The position numbers and the translations under genes are program-made. From Actinomycetota bacterium (GTDB lineage Bacteria > Actinomycetota > Actinomycetes > Nanopelagicales > Nanopelagicaceae), in the NCBI GenBank assembly GCA_016870365.1, contig VGBW01000003.1, positions 78,135-142,134 on the forward strand: a stretch of DNA of 64,000 nucleotides. The letters run 5' to 3'. Shown piece after piece: positions 15,866-24,898 of this stretch (positions within the stretch are counted from its first letter, which is position 1; the number at the start of each line of letters is the position of its first letter). The notes below the pieces were generated by a model, which ran no database searches, was not told the DNA's origin, and worked only from the letters and a program-made list of their open reading frames with translations.

Positions 15866-17695
15866 CTAAAAGGCTCCTTCTGAAATTGTCATGATCTCGC
15901 CATCTTCACGCTCAACGATAGCTCTTGTTGCGCCAATAATCGGCAAGAAGTTATGGATGAAGTATCTAGAGGCTGCGATCTTTCCTTCATAGAAATCCTT
16001 CTCTTTACCGCTAGCAGATGAGATCTTTGATGCTGCAATATCCGCCTGGCGAAGCAAGAGCCAAGAAATAATTACATCCCCGACGGCCATCAGTAGCCGC
16101 GAGGTATTAAGTCCGCACTTATAGATCTCATCAGGTTTTTCCTGGCTAGCCATTGCATGTGAAACAAGCCGGCCAGTAATTGCTTGCATATCTTCTAACG
16201 CTTTTCCAAGCGAGGCCTTCTGCTCAGCATTACTGCCACCACTTGCAGCAACCTTATCAATCTCTTTAGCAAGTCTCGTCAACGCTCGTCCGTTGTCTCT
16301 AATGATTTTGCGGAAGAAGAAGTCCAAACCTTGAATTGCCGTCGTTCCTTCATAGAGAGTATCAATCTTGGCATCTCTGACATATTGTTCTAGCGGCCAA
16401 TCTTGGGTAAAGCCGGAACCACCAAATGTTTGCAGAGATTCTGTCCCAAGTAGCGACCAAGCTCTCTCAGATCCATAGCCCTTGACAATTGGAAGCAGGA
16501 GATCATTTAATTGCTCTAGGTCCTTGATTTCATCCTCTGATTTCCCATTTGCCTTAGCAAGCAGAACTTCATCCTGAATAGTTGCGGTATAGAGAAGTAG
16601 CGCGCGCATTCCCTCGGCATAGGCCTTCTGGGTCATAAGGGATCTTCTAACATCAGGGTGATGGATGACAGTGACTCGGGGGCTAGCTTTGTTAGCCATA
16701 TCTTTCATATCTCCACCCTGGACTCTAGTCTTGGCATAGGCCAAGGCCTGCTGATAACCAGCAGAAAGAGTTGAAATCGCCTTGGTCCCCACCATCATGC
16801 GAGCAAACTCAATGATCTTAAACATCTGAGCGATCCCATCATGAACTTCGCCAAGCAGATATCCCACTGCTGGCTCCCTCTCACCTAGGTTCATCTCACA
16901 GGTTGATGAAACATTAAGCCCCATCTTGTGTTCCACATTTGTGACATAAACACCGTTGCGCTTACCCAGTGCTCCAGTCTCGAAATCAAAGATGAATTTT
17001 GGAATTAAGAAGAGTGATAGACCCTTTGTCCCAGGGCCAGCGCCCTCTGGGCGTGCAAGGACAAAGTGGATGATATTGTCAAAAATATCAGCATCACCTG
17101 AGGTGATAAATCTTTTTGTGCCCGTTATATGCCAAGTGCCATCTGCTTGTCTAACCGCCTTTGATCTTCCTGCTCCAACATCAGAGCCAGCATCAGGTTC
17201 TGTGAGCATCATGGTTGCGCCCCATTCTTTTTCGACCATGTGTTTGGCAAGTTTCTTCTGGCGCTGGTCACCTAATACATGGGCAACATGCGCGAAAGCG
17301 AAGCCAGATGCATAAAGGTGAACTGCAGGATTTGACCCTAGAACCATCTCAGCAATGGCCCAACGAATTGATGGAGGAATTTGAGTCCCACCTAATTCTG
17401 TTGGCACATCGATTAATCCCCAACCACCATCAACATAGGCGCGATAAGATTTTTTAAAACTTTCAGGAAGTTTCACATCACCTGTTGCTTTATCAAACTC
17501 TGTTCCCTTGCGGTCGCCTTCAATAAATGATTCAGCTAAATCAACTTCACAGAGGCGCCTAACTTCCTCGAGCATTCCCATAACGGTTGGCCGATCAAGA
17601 TCTGAGTAGAGGCCTTGGCCAAGAATTGATTCACGATCTAGAAGGTCAAAGAGGCAGAACTCAATGTCTCGCAGATTGGCTATGTAATGGCCCAT
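15866..17695 (-). CDS. Acyl-CoA dehydrogenase (long, ~600-aa type)
   Basis: FAD enzyme that desaturates acyl-CoA thioesters in fatty-acid or branched-chain breakdown. The 609 aa contain the FAD/substrate-binding TEPDAGSDVGAGRSKA near residue 160, TGTKRFITSGDAD near 191, and YEGTTAIQGLDFFFRKI near 450, plus a C-terminal extension of about 130 aa typical of the long FadE subgroup. Electron transfer flavoprotein genes are not in the window. Substrate chain length cannot be deduced. Monocistronic; the ATG at 17695 is 42 nt downstream of the 3' end of tRNA-Gly on the same strand. Confidence 0.93.
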   Translation of the reverse strand: MGHYIANLRDIEFCLFDLLDRESILGQGLYSDLDRPTVMGMLEEVRRLCEVDLAESFIEGDRKGTEFDKATGDVKLPESFKKSYRAYVDGGWGLIDVPTELGGTQIPPSIRWAIAEMVLGSNPAVHLYASGFAFAHVAHVLGDQRQKKLAKHMVEKEWGATMMLTEPDAGSDVGAGRSKAVRQADGTWHITGTKRFITSGDADIFDNIIHFVLARPEGAGPGTKGLSLFLIPKFIFDFETGALGKRNGVYVTNVEHKMGLNVSSTCEMNLGEREPAVGYLLGEVHDGIAQMFKIIEFARMMVGTKAISTLSAGYQQALAYAKTRVQGGDMKDMANKASPRVTVIHHPDVRRSLMTQKAYAEGMRALLLYTATIQDEVLLAKANGKSEDEIKDLEQLNDLLLPIVKGYGSERAWSLLGTESLQTFGGSGFTQDWPLEQYVRDAKIDTLYEGTTAIQGLDFFFRKIIRDNGRALTRLAKEIDKVAASGGSNAEQKASLGKALEDMQAITGRLVSHAMASQEKPDEIYKCGLNTSRLLMAVGDVIISWLLLRQADIAASKISSASGKEKDFYEGKIAASRYFIHNFLPIIGATRAIVEREDGEIMTISEGAF

Positions 17696-17737
17696 GGCCT
17701 AATGATGCTACTGGTGAGTAACTTACGCAATCCGACG

Positions 17738-17808
17738 AGCGGGCGACGGGAATCGAACCCGCGCTGCCAGCTTGGGAAGCTGGCGTGATGCCATTTCACT
17801 ACGCCCGC
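17738..17808 (-). tRNA. tRNA-Gly (anticodon CCC)
   Basis: Full cloverleaf on the minus strand. Acceptor GCGGGCG pairs with CGCCCGC, the anticodon stem CCAGC/GCTGG encloses loop TTCCCAA giving anticodon CCC, and the T arm GCGGG-TTCGATT-CCCGT is canonical. Discriminator base is U, as usual for tRNA-Gly. CCA is not encoded (TCG follows). Its 5' end lies only 18 nt from the dcd start on the other strand, so its promoter must lie within dcd. The tRNA-Gly/dcd neighbourhood also occurs in mycobacteria. Confidence 0.97.
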
Positions 17809-17813
17809 GGCAA

Positions 17814-17819
17814 TAGCAT
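17814..17819 (+). promoter_or_regulatory. Putative -10 of a leaderless dcd transcript
   Basis: TAGCAT, 7 nt before the dcd ATG at 17827. It lies between the 5' end of the oppositely oriented tRNA-Gly and dcd, so the two promoters overlap head to head. Confidence 0.45.
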
Positions 17820-17826
17820 TGAGCCC

Positions 17827-18405
17827 ATGCTACTAAGTGATCGCGATATTGCATCTGAGATTAAGGCGGGCCGGGTCACGGTTGAGCCCTTTGAGGCCAA
17901 GATGATCCAACCATCAAGCGTTGATGTTCGCCTTGATCGATTCTTCAGGGTATTTGAGAACCATAGGTATGAGGTTATCGACCCATCCCTTGAGCAATCA
18001 GAGCTCACCCGCGAGGTTGCCGTTGCCCCTGATGACTTCTTTATCCTCCATCCAGGAGAATTTGTCTTAGCCTCAACATATGAAGTAATCACTCTCCCCA
18101 ATGACATCGCAGGAAGACTTGAAGGCAAGTCATCTTTAGGACGCTTAGGTTTACTCACCCACTCAACAGCTGGCTTTATTGATCCTGGATTCACTGGCCA
18201 CATCACACTTGAGCTTTCTAATGTGGCAAATCTTCCAGTTAAGTTGTATCCCGGGATGAAAATCGGCCAGTTATGTCTCATCAAACTCTCATCTGCCGCC
18301 GAGTATCCCTATGGTTCTGCTGTCTATGGCTCTAGGTATCAAGGCCAGCGTGGACCGACTCCCAGCAAGTCTTGGCTCAACTTCCATAAGTCTGAGATCA
18401 AGTAG
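17827..18405 (+). CDS. dcd: dCTP deaminase (probably bifunctional dCTP deaminase/dUTPase)
   Basis: Makes dUTP/dUMP from dCTP for thymidylate synthesis and keeps dUTP low. The 192-aa protein begins [12 protein letters not shown] and contains [30 protein letters not shown] and [12 protein letters not shown], nearly identical in layout to the mycobacterial bifunctional enzyme that makes dUMP directly. I choose ATG 17827; the upstream in-frame ATGs lie inside the antisense tRNA gene. Functionally linked to the thymidylate kinase encoded at 35.8 kb. Confidence 0.96.
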   Translation: MLLSDRDIASEIKAGRVTVEPFEAKMIQPSSVDVRLDRFFRVFENHRYEVIDPSLEQSELTREVAVAPDDFFILHPGEFVLASTYEVITLPNDIAGRLEGKSSLGRLGLLTHSTAGFIDPGFTGHITLELSNVANLPVKLYPGMKIGQLCLIKLSSAAEYPYGSAVYGSRYQGQRGPTPSKSWLNFHKSEIK

Positions 18406-18434
18406 CTATGCAAGCAAGGCTCTAGAAAATTAAG

Positions 18435-18440
18435 TAGATT
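18435..18440 (+). promoter_or_regulatory. Putative -10 of a leaderless lemA-htpX transcript
   Basis: TAGATT, 6 nt before the lemA GTG at 18447; no Shine-Dalgarno sequence is visible. Confidence 0.45.
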
Positions 18441-18446
18441 AGAGCC

Positions 18447-19001
18447 GTGGATATATCCATCATCGCGCTTGCGCTCATCTTGTTTCTTGCTGTCTTTGCC
18501 ATCATTCAATACAACAAATTGATCCGTCTTAATATCCAAGTCGATGAGGGATTCTCTCAAATCGAGGTGCAGTTAAAGCGGAGAGCTGATCTAATCCCTA
18601 ATCTAGTAGAGGCTGTAAGGGGATATGCCACCCAAGAGCGTGAAGTATTTGAGCGAGTAGTTCAGGCACGAGCGGCATCAACTACTGCCTCTACCCTTCC
18701 AGCAATTGCCGCAGCAGATGGGGCTCTAACCAACGCCCTGCGAGGATTATTAGCCGTTGCCGAGGCATATCCAGATTTGAAGTCCTCTACCAACTTTCTA
18801 CAACTACAAGAAGAGTTAGCAACTACAGAGAATAAAGTCTCATTTGCTCGCCAGTTCTATAACGACACGGTCAGAAGCCTCAATACTGCAGTTAAGACTA
18901 TTCCTTCATCGTTATTTGTAGGCCTTGCCAAGGTAGGCGAGCGGGAGTTCTATGAAGTTGATGATTCAGCAGTGCGCAACGCTCCAAACGTCAAGTTTTA
19001 G
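18447..19001 (+). CDS. lemA: LemA family protein
   Basis: Membrane-anchored helical protein of unclear function. One N-terminal transmembrane helix (residues ~3-20) precedes the family signature YNKLIRLNIQVDEGFSQIEVQLKRRADLIPNLVE (in pieces: YNKLIRL near 24, RRADLIPNLVE near 46-56) and a mostly helical cytoplasmic or periplasmic rod. 184 aa is the usual size. Start GTG 18447. It sits 4 nt before htpX, the usual partner, pointing to membrane proteostasis. Confidence 0.9.
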   Translation: MDISIIALALILFLAVFAIIQYNKLIRLNIQVDEGFSQIEVQLKRRADLIPNLVEAVRGYATQEREVFERVVQARAASTTASTLPAIAAADGALTNALRGLLAVAEAYPDLKSSTNFLQLQEELATTENKVSFARQFYNDTVRSLNTAVKTIPSSLFVGLAKVGEREFYEVDDSAVRNAPNVKF

Positions 19002-19005
19002 GTAA

Positions 19006-19911
19006 ATGGCAGATTTTCGAGCACTTGAATCAGTCAATAAGCGAAAGACCTTCTTCCTGCTTTTCTTTATGGCAGTTTTGGTCTGGAGTATCTCTTATCT
19101 GGCAATCTCTGCCTTTGGAGGATCTGGGGCCGGGGTAATACCTCTTGCGGTCTTGATAACTTTGGTCTCAGTCTGGGGATCTTATTATGCTTCAGATAAA
19201 TTAGTCTTAAGAATGACCAGAGCGAAAGTTATTAGATATGAAGACAACCCAAATCTATTCAATGTAGTTAGTGAGGTAGTTATTGCTTCTGGCCTTCCTA
19301 TGCCTAAGGTGGCAATAGTCAATGACCCAGCTCCCAATGCATTTGCAACAGGAAGAAACCCCGAGCATGCACTCATTGCTTTTACAACAGGGCTTCTAGG
19401 ATCGATGGATCGAGATGAATTGCAAGGGGTGACTGCCCATGAGATGGCCCATGTTGCTAATCGAGATACTCTAGTTTCAGCAGTTGCTGCAACTACTGCT
19501 GGGGTGGTGGCGCTAATTTCCGATATCTTGATGCGAATGCTCTGGTTCGGCGGAGGGCGAAGCAGAAGTCATCAAAACCAGATGCCGATATTTCTAGCCA
19601 TCATTCCTTTGATCCTTGCTCCAATTGCGGCGACTCTATTGAAGGCAGCCATCTCTCGGCGCAGAGAATCACTTGCTGATGCCACAGCTGTTTCATTCAC
19701 CAGGAACCCTGCCGGTCTTAGATCAGCACTTGAGGTATTGGCTCGTGATAACACGGTAGTTGAGGCACGATCTAGCGCTGTAGCTCATATCTACATTGAA
19801 TCCCCACTTGATGCCTCAGCCGCCTCTAAGCTCTTTGCCACACACCCTCCAATTCAGGAGCGCATTGAAACCCTGCGAAGGATGGAAGCCAATCCCCTAG
19901 GAAGTAACTAA
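19006..19911 (+). CDS. htpX: Membrane zinc metalloprotease HtpX (M48)
   Basis: Degrades damaged membrane proteins. The 301-aa protein has two N-terminal transmembrane helices (about 16-35 and 42-62), the zinc site HEMAH near residues 145-149 in GVTAHEMAHVANRDT, a second hydrophobic pair, and the third ligand Glu in RRESLADATAV near 222. Companion of LemA in the same transcript. Overlaps the convergent TauE gene by 15 nt. Confidence 0.94.
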   Translation: MADFRALESVNKRKTFFLLFFMAVLVWSISYLAISAFGGSGAGVIPLAVLITLVSVWGSYYASDKLVLRMTRAKVIRYEDNPNLFNVVSEVVIASGLPMPKVAIVNDPAPNAFATGRNPEHALIAFTTGLLGSMDRDELQGVTAHEMAHVANRDTLVSAVAATTAGVVALISDILMRMLWFGGGRSRSHQNQMPIFLAIIPLILAPIAATLLKAAISRRRESLADATAVSFTRNPAGLRSALEVLARDNTVVEARSSAVAHIYIESPLDASAASKLFATHPPIQERIETLRRMEANPLGSN

Positions 19912-20652
19912 GCGAACTCCATTAATAACGATAATTGCAGTGGCCACAGCTATTGCAAGAGGCCTTCTTGGAACCACGGAAACCAACTTAGCGGCGATAG
20001 GAGCCATTAGAACTCCGCCTAAGGCGAGGCCTCCAACTGCCGACCAATCGATGTCAAGACGAGAGATATTTACAAGAAAACCAATGCTGGCACAAAGCGC
20101 CACAATGAATTCAGCGGCGCTTACAGTTCCGATTATTTTTCTTGGTTCATGCTCAGTGGTTGCAAGGAGCGTTGGGGTAACGATTGGCCCCCAGCCGCCA
20201 CCACCTGAGGCATCAACAAAACCACCGCTTGCTCCGAGGAATTTTAGATATCTAGGGTTATTGATCTCTGCTATGTTTGGCTTAATGCTTGTTTGAAAAA
20301 TGTTTCGGTATAGAAGAACAAATCCAAGAAGTAGAAGAATTGTTGAGATAAATATCTTTCCTCCGCTTAGATCGATAGAGGATAGGAAAGTAGCTCCAGC
20401 AAATGCCCCAATTCCTCCAGGAATTGCTAAGCGCTGTAATATTTGAAAATCAACGTTCTCACGGTGCCAATGTGAAACACCTGATGCCAGAGTAGTTCCA
20501 ATCTCTGCCGCATGGACTGCTGCTGATGCCACAGCTGCTGATGTGCCAAGAGTTAAAAGAAGGGTTGAGCTGGTAAGGCCAAAGCCCATACCAAGTGCCC
20601 CATCAATTAACTGTGCGATAGATCCAGCGAGTGCAAAAAAGAGCCAGTTCAC
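19897..20652 (-). CDS. TauE/SafE-family sulfite/sulfonate exporter
   Basis: Predicted 7-8-helix membrane protein (251 aa) with the family repeats: GALGMGFGLTSSTLLLTLG near residues 19-37 and a second copy around FVDASGGGGWGPIVTPTLLA near 141-160. It overlaps cysNC by 4 nt, so a role in exporting sulfite or another sulfur oxyanion during sulfate use is supported by context. Exact substrate unknown. Confidence 0.88.
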   Translation of the reverse strand: MNWLFFALAGSIAQLIDGALGMGFGLTSSTLLLTLGTSAAVASAAVHAAEIGTTLASGVSHWHRENVDFQILQRLAIPGGIGAFAGATFLSSIDLSGGKIFISTILLLLGFVLLYRNIFQTSIKPNIAEINNPRYLKFLGASGGFVDASGGGGWGPIVTPTLLATTEHEPRKIIGTVSAAEFIVALCASIGFLVNISRLDIDWSAVGGLALGGVLMAPIAAKLVSVVPRRPLAIAVATAIIVINGVRLVTS

Positions 20653-22487
20653 AGAACTTCCTTTAGTAGTTTTTCCACATTAGAGGCGATATCTGCCGTG
20701 CCATCAAGGATCATTTCTGCTGATGTTGGCGCCTGATAATCTTGGCCCACTCCAGTTAGATTAGGCAGGTTGCCTTCCCTAGCCTTCTTATATAACCCCT
20801 TTGGGTCTCTCTGAGCGCATATTTCAGCAGGAGTCTTCACCCAGACTTCGACAAATTCACCAGGATCAAAGATCTCTCTAGCGCAATCCCTATCTACTTT
20901 AAATGGACTAACTAGGGCCACAATCACCACAAGGCCGGCATCGACCATTAACTTGCCAACTTCTGCAACACGGCGGACATTCTCTGCTCGATCTTCCTTT
21001 GTGAAACCAAGATCCTTATTTAGCCCAAGACGGAGATTATCGCCATCTAGAACATAGCTATGAATCCCCGAAATAAGCAATTGTTTTTCGAGAGCATCAG
21101 CGATAGTTGATTTTCCGGAGCCTGATAGCCCAGTCATCCAAATCAATCTAGCTCTCTGGCCCTTCTGCTTAGAGCGCGCGGGCTTATCAACTTCATAATC
21201 ATATTTAGCGATATTTGATGCTCTGCGCAGGGCATGAACCACCATTCCAGCGCCTACAGTGTTGAGGGTTACTCGATCAACGATAACAAAATTACCTGAT
21301 AGGCGATTTGCAGAGTATCTAGTGAGCGCAATTGGAGAATCGGTAGCGATTTCAACTAAGCCAATCTCATTGATAGCGAGAGTTCTAGCAGAAACATGCT
21401 CGCCGTTATTGATGTCGATTCGGTGACGGATAGTTGTAATTGTTGCCGGAACCATAGAGGAGCCATTTATTAGGTAATAAGAGCGAGAGTGAATCAACTC
21501 TTCCTCACCCAACCAGACTAAGTTTGCGCTGAAGCGATCTGCAGGGGTGGTGAAATTATCCGCTCCCTCAATGAAGTCGCCCCGAGTTGCATCAACCTCA
21601 GGGGCTAAGACCATAGTTACCGCCTTACCGCTTGGAGCGCTTTGGATATCGCCATCGAAGGTGGCAAGTCTTGAGATCTGGGCTTTCTTAGCGCTTGGAA
21701 GAATTATTACCTCATCTCCTACTCTAAATTCTCCTTGGCTAACAGTTCCTGCAAGTCCACGGAAATTTTCAGATCGTGAGATTAACTGCACCCCCATCCG
21801 CTTATGCTCATTTTTTGAGGGCTTTTCGCGCCAATTTTGGATCTCATCCAAGAGTGATCCACTTTCATACCAACTGGTTCTTGCAGTCTGATATACCACA
21901 TTATCGCCCTCAAGTGCGCTAACTGGAATGAAACAAGCATCCTCAATAGCTAAGCGTCTAATAGTAGGCGTTAACTCTAGAACTAAGGCATCGTAAATCT
22001 TTCTATCAAAATTACCAGCATCCAATTTGTTAATGACAACTATTACTCTTTCAACACCCATGAGGGCACAAATAGTTAGATGTCGGAGAGTTTGTGGCCT
22101 AACACCCCTTGTTGCATCTACAAGTACCAGCGCAATGTCAGCCCTAGATGCAGCAACGGCCATGTTTCTGGTGTATTGCTCATGGCCTGGAGCATCGGCA
22201 ATTATTAATCGACGTCCATCAAGAAGTGACATAGAGCGGTATGCCACATCAATTGTGATTCCTTGCTCACGTTCAGCCTCAAGGCCATCTGTTAATAGAC
22301 TAAAGTCAATTTCACCTGCAGGTATGATTGATCCTGTTCTTCTTGTACTTCTAGCAGATGAGACAGAGTCATGGGGAATAGAATCTGTTTCAACCAATAG
22401 TCGACCAATTAAGGTGCTCTTTCCATCATCGACGCTGCCACAGGCAAGAAGGCGGACTACGGGTTTTGAAGAAATAGAGGAGGACAT
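20649..22487 (-). CDS. cysNC: Fused sulfate adenylyltransferase subunit 1 / APS kinase
   Basis: Bifunctional enzyme (612 aa). The N-terminal GTPase half (CysN, residues ~1-435) has GSVDDGKST at 17-25, ADAPGHEQYTRNM and NKLD, and powers APS synthesis with CysD. The C-terminal half (CysC, ~445-612) has the P-loop GLSGSGKST and GFTKEDRAENVRRVAEV and phosphorylates APS to PAPS. The same NodQ-type fusion occurs in mycobacteria. Start ATG overlaps the cysD stop by one base. No PAPS or APS reductase gene is adjacent. Confidence 0.95.
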   Translation of the reverse strand: MSSSISSKPVVRLLACGSVDDGKSTLIGRLLVETDSIPHDSVSSARSTRRTGSIIPAGEIDFSLLTDGLEAEREQGITIDVAYRSMSLLDGRRLIIADAPGHEQYTRNMAVAASRADIALVLVDATRGVRPQTLRHLTICALMGVERVIVVINKLDAGNFDRKIYDALVLELTPTIRRLAIEDACFIPVSALEGDNVVYQTARTSWYESGSLLDEIQNWREKPSKNEHKRMGVQLISRSENFRGLAGTVSQGEFRVGDEVIILPSAKKAQISRLATFDGDIQSAPSGKAVTMVLAPEVDATRGDFIEGADNFTTPADRFSANLVWLGEEELIHSRSYYLINGSSMVPATITTIRHRIDINNGEHVSARTLAINEIGLVEIATDSPIALTRYSANRLSGNFVIVDRVTLNTVGAGMVVHALRRASNIAKYDYEVDKPARSKQKGQRARLIWMTGLSGSGKSTIADALEKQLLISGIHSYVLDGDNLRLGLNKDLGFTKEDRAENVRRVAEVGKLMVDAGLVVIVALVSPFKVDRDCAREIFDPGEFVEVWVKTPAEICAQRDPKGLYKKAREGNLPNLTGVGQDYQAPTSAEMILDGTADIASNVEKLLKEVL

Positions 22488-23392
22488 TAGAAGTAACCCT
22501 CCTTCTTTTTCTTCTCCATGGAATCCTCTTTATCGCCATCAATCAACCGAGTGGCTCTCTCGCTTAATTTCACAGCCATAACTTCAGCAACTACCTCCTC
22601 TAGCGTGACTGCATCTGATTCGACCCCAGCGGTAAGTGGGTAGCAGCCCAGAGTCCTAAAGCGAATCTTTCTAATCTTCGGTTCTTCATTCTTAGCTAAG
22701 GGATATCGATCATCATCGACCATGATTAATTGCTCGCCGCGCATAACCACTGGGCGTTCTTTAGCGAAATACAGCGGATTTACGGGGATTTTATGAAGTT
22801 GGATATAGCTCCAGATGTCAAGTTCGGTCCAATCTGAAATGGGGAAGATGCGCATGCTCTGATCGGGCCTAATTCTTGGGTTATAGGTTCTCCACAACTC
22901 CGGCCTCTGTGCTCTGGGATCCCAGCGATGGCCAGCTTCGCGAACGCTGAATAATCTTTCCTTCGCTCTACTTTTTTCTTCATCGCGGCGTGAGCCACCA
23001 ATGGCAGCATCGAAACCATAGGAATCTAAAGCTTGACGCAGCGCTACTGTTTTCATAACCCTGGTGTATTCAGATGCAGTGGTTGAGAAGGGAGTTACAC
23101 CATCACGGATCCCGTCTTGATTGGTATGGGTTATTAACTCTATTTGATACTTGTCAGCCATCTGATCTCTAAATTCGATCATCTCGCGAAATTTCCAGGT
23201 AGTATCAACATGCAGCATTGGGAGGGGAACCCCAGCGGGAAAGAATGCCTTTCTAATTAAGTGAAGAACGACTGATGAGTCTTTACCAACGGAATACAAG
23301 AATACTGGATTCCTAAAACTAGCTGCGGTCTCTCTAATTATCTCAATGGACTCATTTTCTAGAGATTCAAGAATCTCAAGCGAACTGCGCAT
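22487..23392 (-). CDS. cysD: Sulfate adenylyltransferase subunit 2
   Basis: Forms APS from ATP and sulfate with CysN. The 301-aa protein has the PP-loop [12 protein letters not shown] near residues 34-45, the conserved [19 protein letters not shown] near 131-149, and [11 protein letters not shown]. First gene of cysD-cysNC-tauE; ATG at 23392 is preceded by TAGGAT at 6 nt. Confidence 0.96.
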   Translation of the reverse strand: MRSSLEILESLENESIEIIRETAASFRNPVFLYSVGKDSSVVLHLIRKAFFPAGVPLPMLHVDTTWKFREMIEFRDQMADKYQIELITHTNQDGIRDGVTPFSTTASEYTRVMKTVALRQALDSYGFDAAIGGSRRDEEKSRAKERLFSVREAGHRWDPRAQRPELWRTYNPRIRPDQSMRIFPISDWTELDIWSYIQLHKIPVNPLYFAKERPVVMRGEQLIMVDDDRYPLAKNEEPKIRKIRFRTLGCYPLTAGVESDAVTLEEVVAEVMAVKLSERATRLIDGDKEDSMEKKKKEGYF

Positions 23393-23398
23393 TAGTAA

Positions 23399-23404
23399 AT
23401 CCTA
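23399..23404 (-). promoter_or_regulatory. Putative -10 of a leaderless cysD-cysNC-tauE transcript
   Basis: TAGGAT on the minus strand, 6 nt before the ATG at 23392, in the 24-nt gap after the histidine kinase gene. Confidence 0.45.
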
Positions 23405-23416
23405 TTAGTCACAGCC

Positions 23417-24898
23417 CTATAAATCCTTTATTGGGAAAGTCAGGGTGAAACGTGCGCCCTTACCTAACTCTGAATCGACCTTAACAGAGCCACCATGGGC
23501 TTTCATCACCGCATCAACGATTGACAAACCAAGCCCTGTCCCCTCAACCCCATTTCGCACTCGTGAAGGATCTGCTCGATAGAAGCGCTCAAAAATTTTC
23601 TCCTGAGATTGAATCGAAAGCCCGGGGCCATTATCTCTAACAGAGATATGGGTCCCTGAATTATCTTGACTCGCGCTCACATCTATTTTGCTACCAGGCG
23701 GGGTATGAATCCGGGCATTTGCAAGAAGATTAGCTATGACTTGATGGATTCGAAGCGAATCTCCCAGCACAAATAGATCTTCATTTTCAAGCTCTACAAG
23801 AATCTCATGGTTAGGCCCTGCCGCTCTTGCTGATTCCGCCGCCTCAATAATCAATCTATTGATGTCAACTGGCTCCATCAAAATTTCGGGTGATTGGTCA
23901 AGGCGAGCAAGGAGGAGTAGGTCCTCAACTAAGGATGACATTCTCACTGATTCATCCTCGATTCGGCGAATTAGTTCACCGGCTTCCTCTTCACCCTTAA
24001 TAGCTCCTTGACGGTAAAGCTCAGCAAATCCTCTCATGGCAGTCAATGGAGTTCGCAGTTCGTGAGAGGCATCAGCAACAAAGCGACGCAACTTATCTTC
24101 GCTTGCCACCTTGGCAGCAAATGCTTCTTCAACGCGAGCAAGCATCTGGTTAAGCGCTGATGTTAATCGACCAACTTCAGTATCTATTCGAGATTCGTCA
24201 AGACGGGCTGAGAAGTCACCTTTAGCAAAAGCTTCAGCAGTTTCCTCAACTGAGGTCAATGGACGAAGCGAGATATCAATTATTCGTCGGGCGATTAGGA
24301 CTAAGAAGATTAGCACAATAAACCCCACAGCCAGAAAGAGAAAACGTAATTGATTAATCGCTTTCTCAACACCGTTTAGAGAGATTGCACAGATAACACT
24401 TCCGAGATTTGAGGGAAGCAAGCGCGCTAGAACTCGATAATCATTACCCCTACCGCCAGCATCTAAAGTAAAAGGATGATCGTCATATTGGATTACCTCA
24501 TCTGGCGTCATCCCAGATACTAAAGCTTGGATTCTCTGGGGACTTTGAATATCACCTACTGTTCCTAAGATGTTGCCGGAGGCATCAAGGAGTGTGACGC
24601 TTACTTCTGATGGCACATCACGCAGTGGTTCAAAGGGTTGGAAAAGGGGCTCACTCGAGGATTTCTCCTTTGGTTCTGTGGCAATACCTGCACGATCTAG
24701 CCTTAAAACTGAGCCCCCAGCAACGCTTTCTAGCTGGGCATCTACTTGTGCAATCAAGAAAGTTCTAAAGGCAACTTGTGCTGCGAAATCTGAGACAGTA
24801 ATGGCAAATGCCCCAAGAGCCACAACGCCGATGACCAACCTATTCCGCAAACTCCATTGACCAGGCGTTGATTTGTATCTGCGAAATGGTTGTTTCAT
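23417..24898 (-). CDS. Two-component sensor histidine kinase
   Basis: Membrane sensor (493 aa) for the adjacent response regulator. Order: helix 1 (about residues 20-42), an extracytoplasmic sensor region (~43-175), helix 2 (~178-200), HAMP, HisKA with the phosphorylated His in FVADASHELRTPLTAMRGF (near 277), and HATPase_c with N box NLLANARIH, DNGPGLS and GTGLGLSIV. General layout resembles mycobacterial TrcS/MprB kinases. The signal is unknown. Overlaps the regulator gene stop by one base. Confidence 0.93.
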   Translation of the reverse strand: MKQPFRRYKSTPGQWSLRNRLVIGVVALGAFAITVSDFAAQVAFRTFLIAQVDAQLESVAGGSVLRLDRAGIATEPKEKSSSEPLFQPFEPLRDVPSEVSVTLLDASGNILGTVGDIQSPQRIQALVSGMTPDEVIQYDDHPFTLDAGGRGNDYRVLARLLPSNLGSVICAISLNGVEKAINQLRFLFLAVGFIVLIFLVLIARRIIDISLRPLTSVEETAEAFAKGDFSARLDESRIDTEVGRLTSALNQMLARVEEAFAAKVASEDKLRRFVADASHELRTPLTAMRGFAELYRQGAIKGEEEAGELIRRIEDESVRMSSLVEDLLLLARLDQSPEILMEPVDINRLIIEAAESARAAGPNHEILVELENEDLFVLGDSLRIHQVIANLLANARIHTPPGSKIDVSASQDNSGTHISVRDNGPGLSIQSQEKIFERFYRADPSRVRNGVEGTGLGLSIVDAVMKAHGGSVKVDSELGKGARFTLTFPIKDL

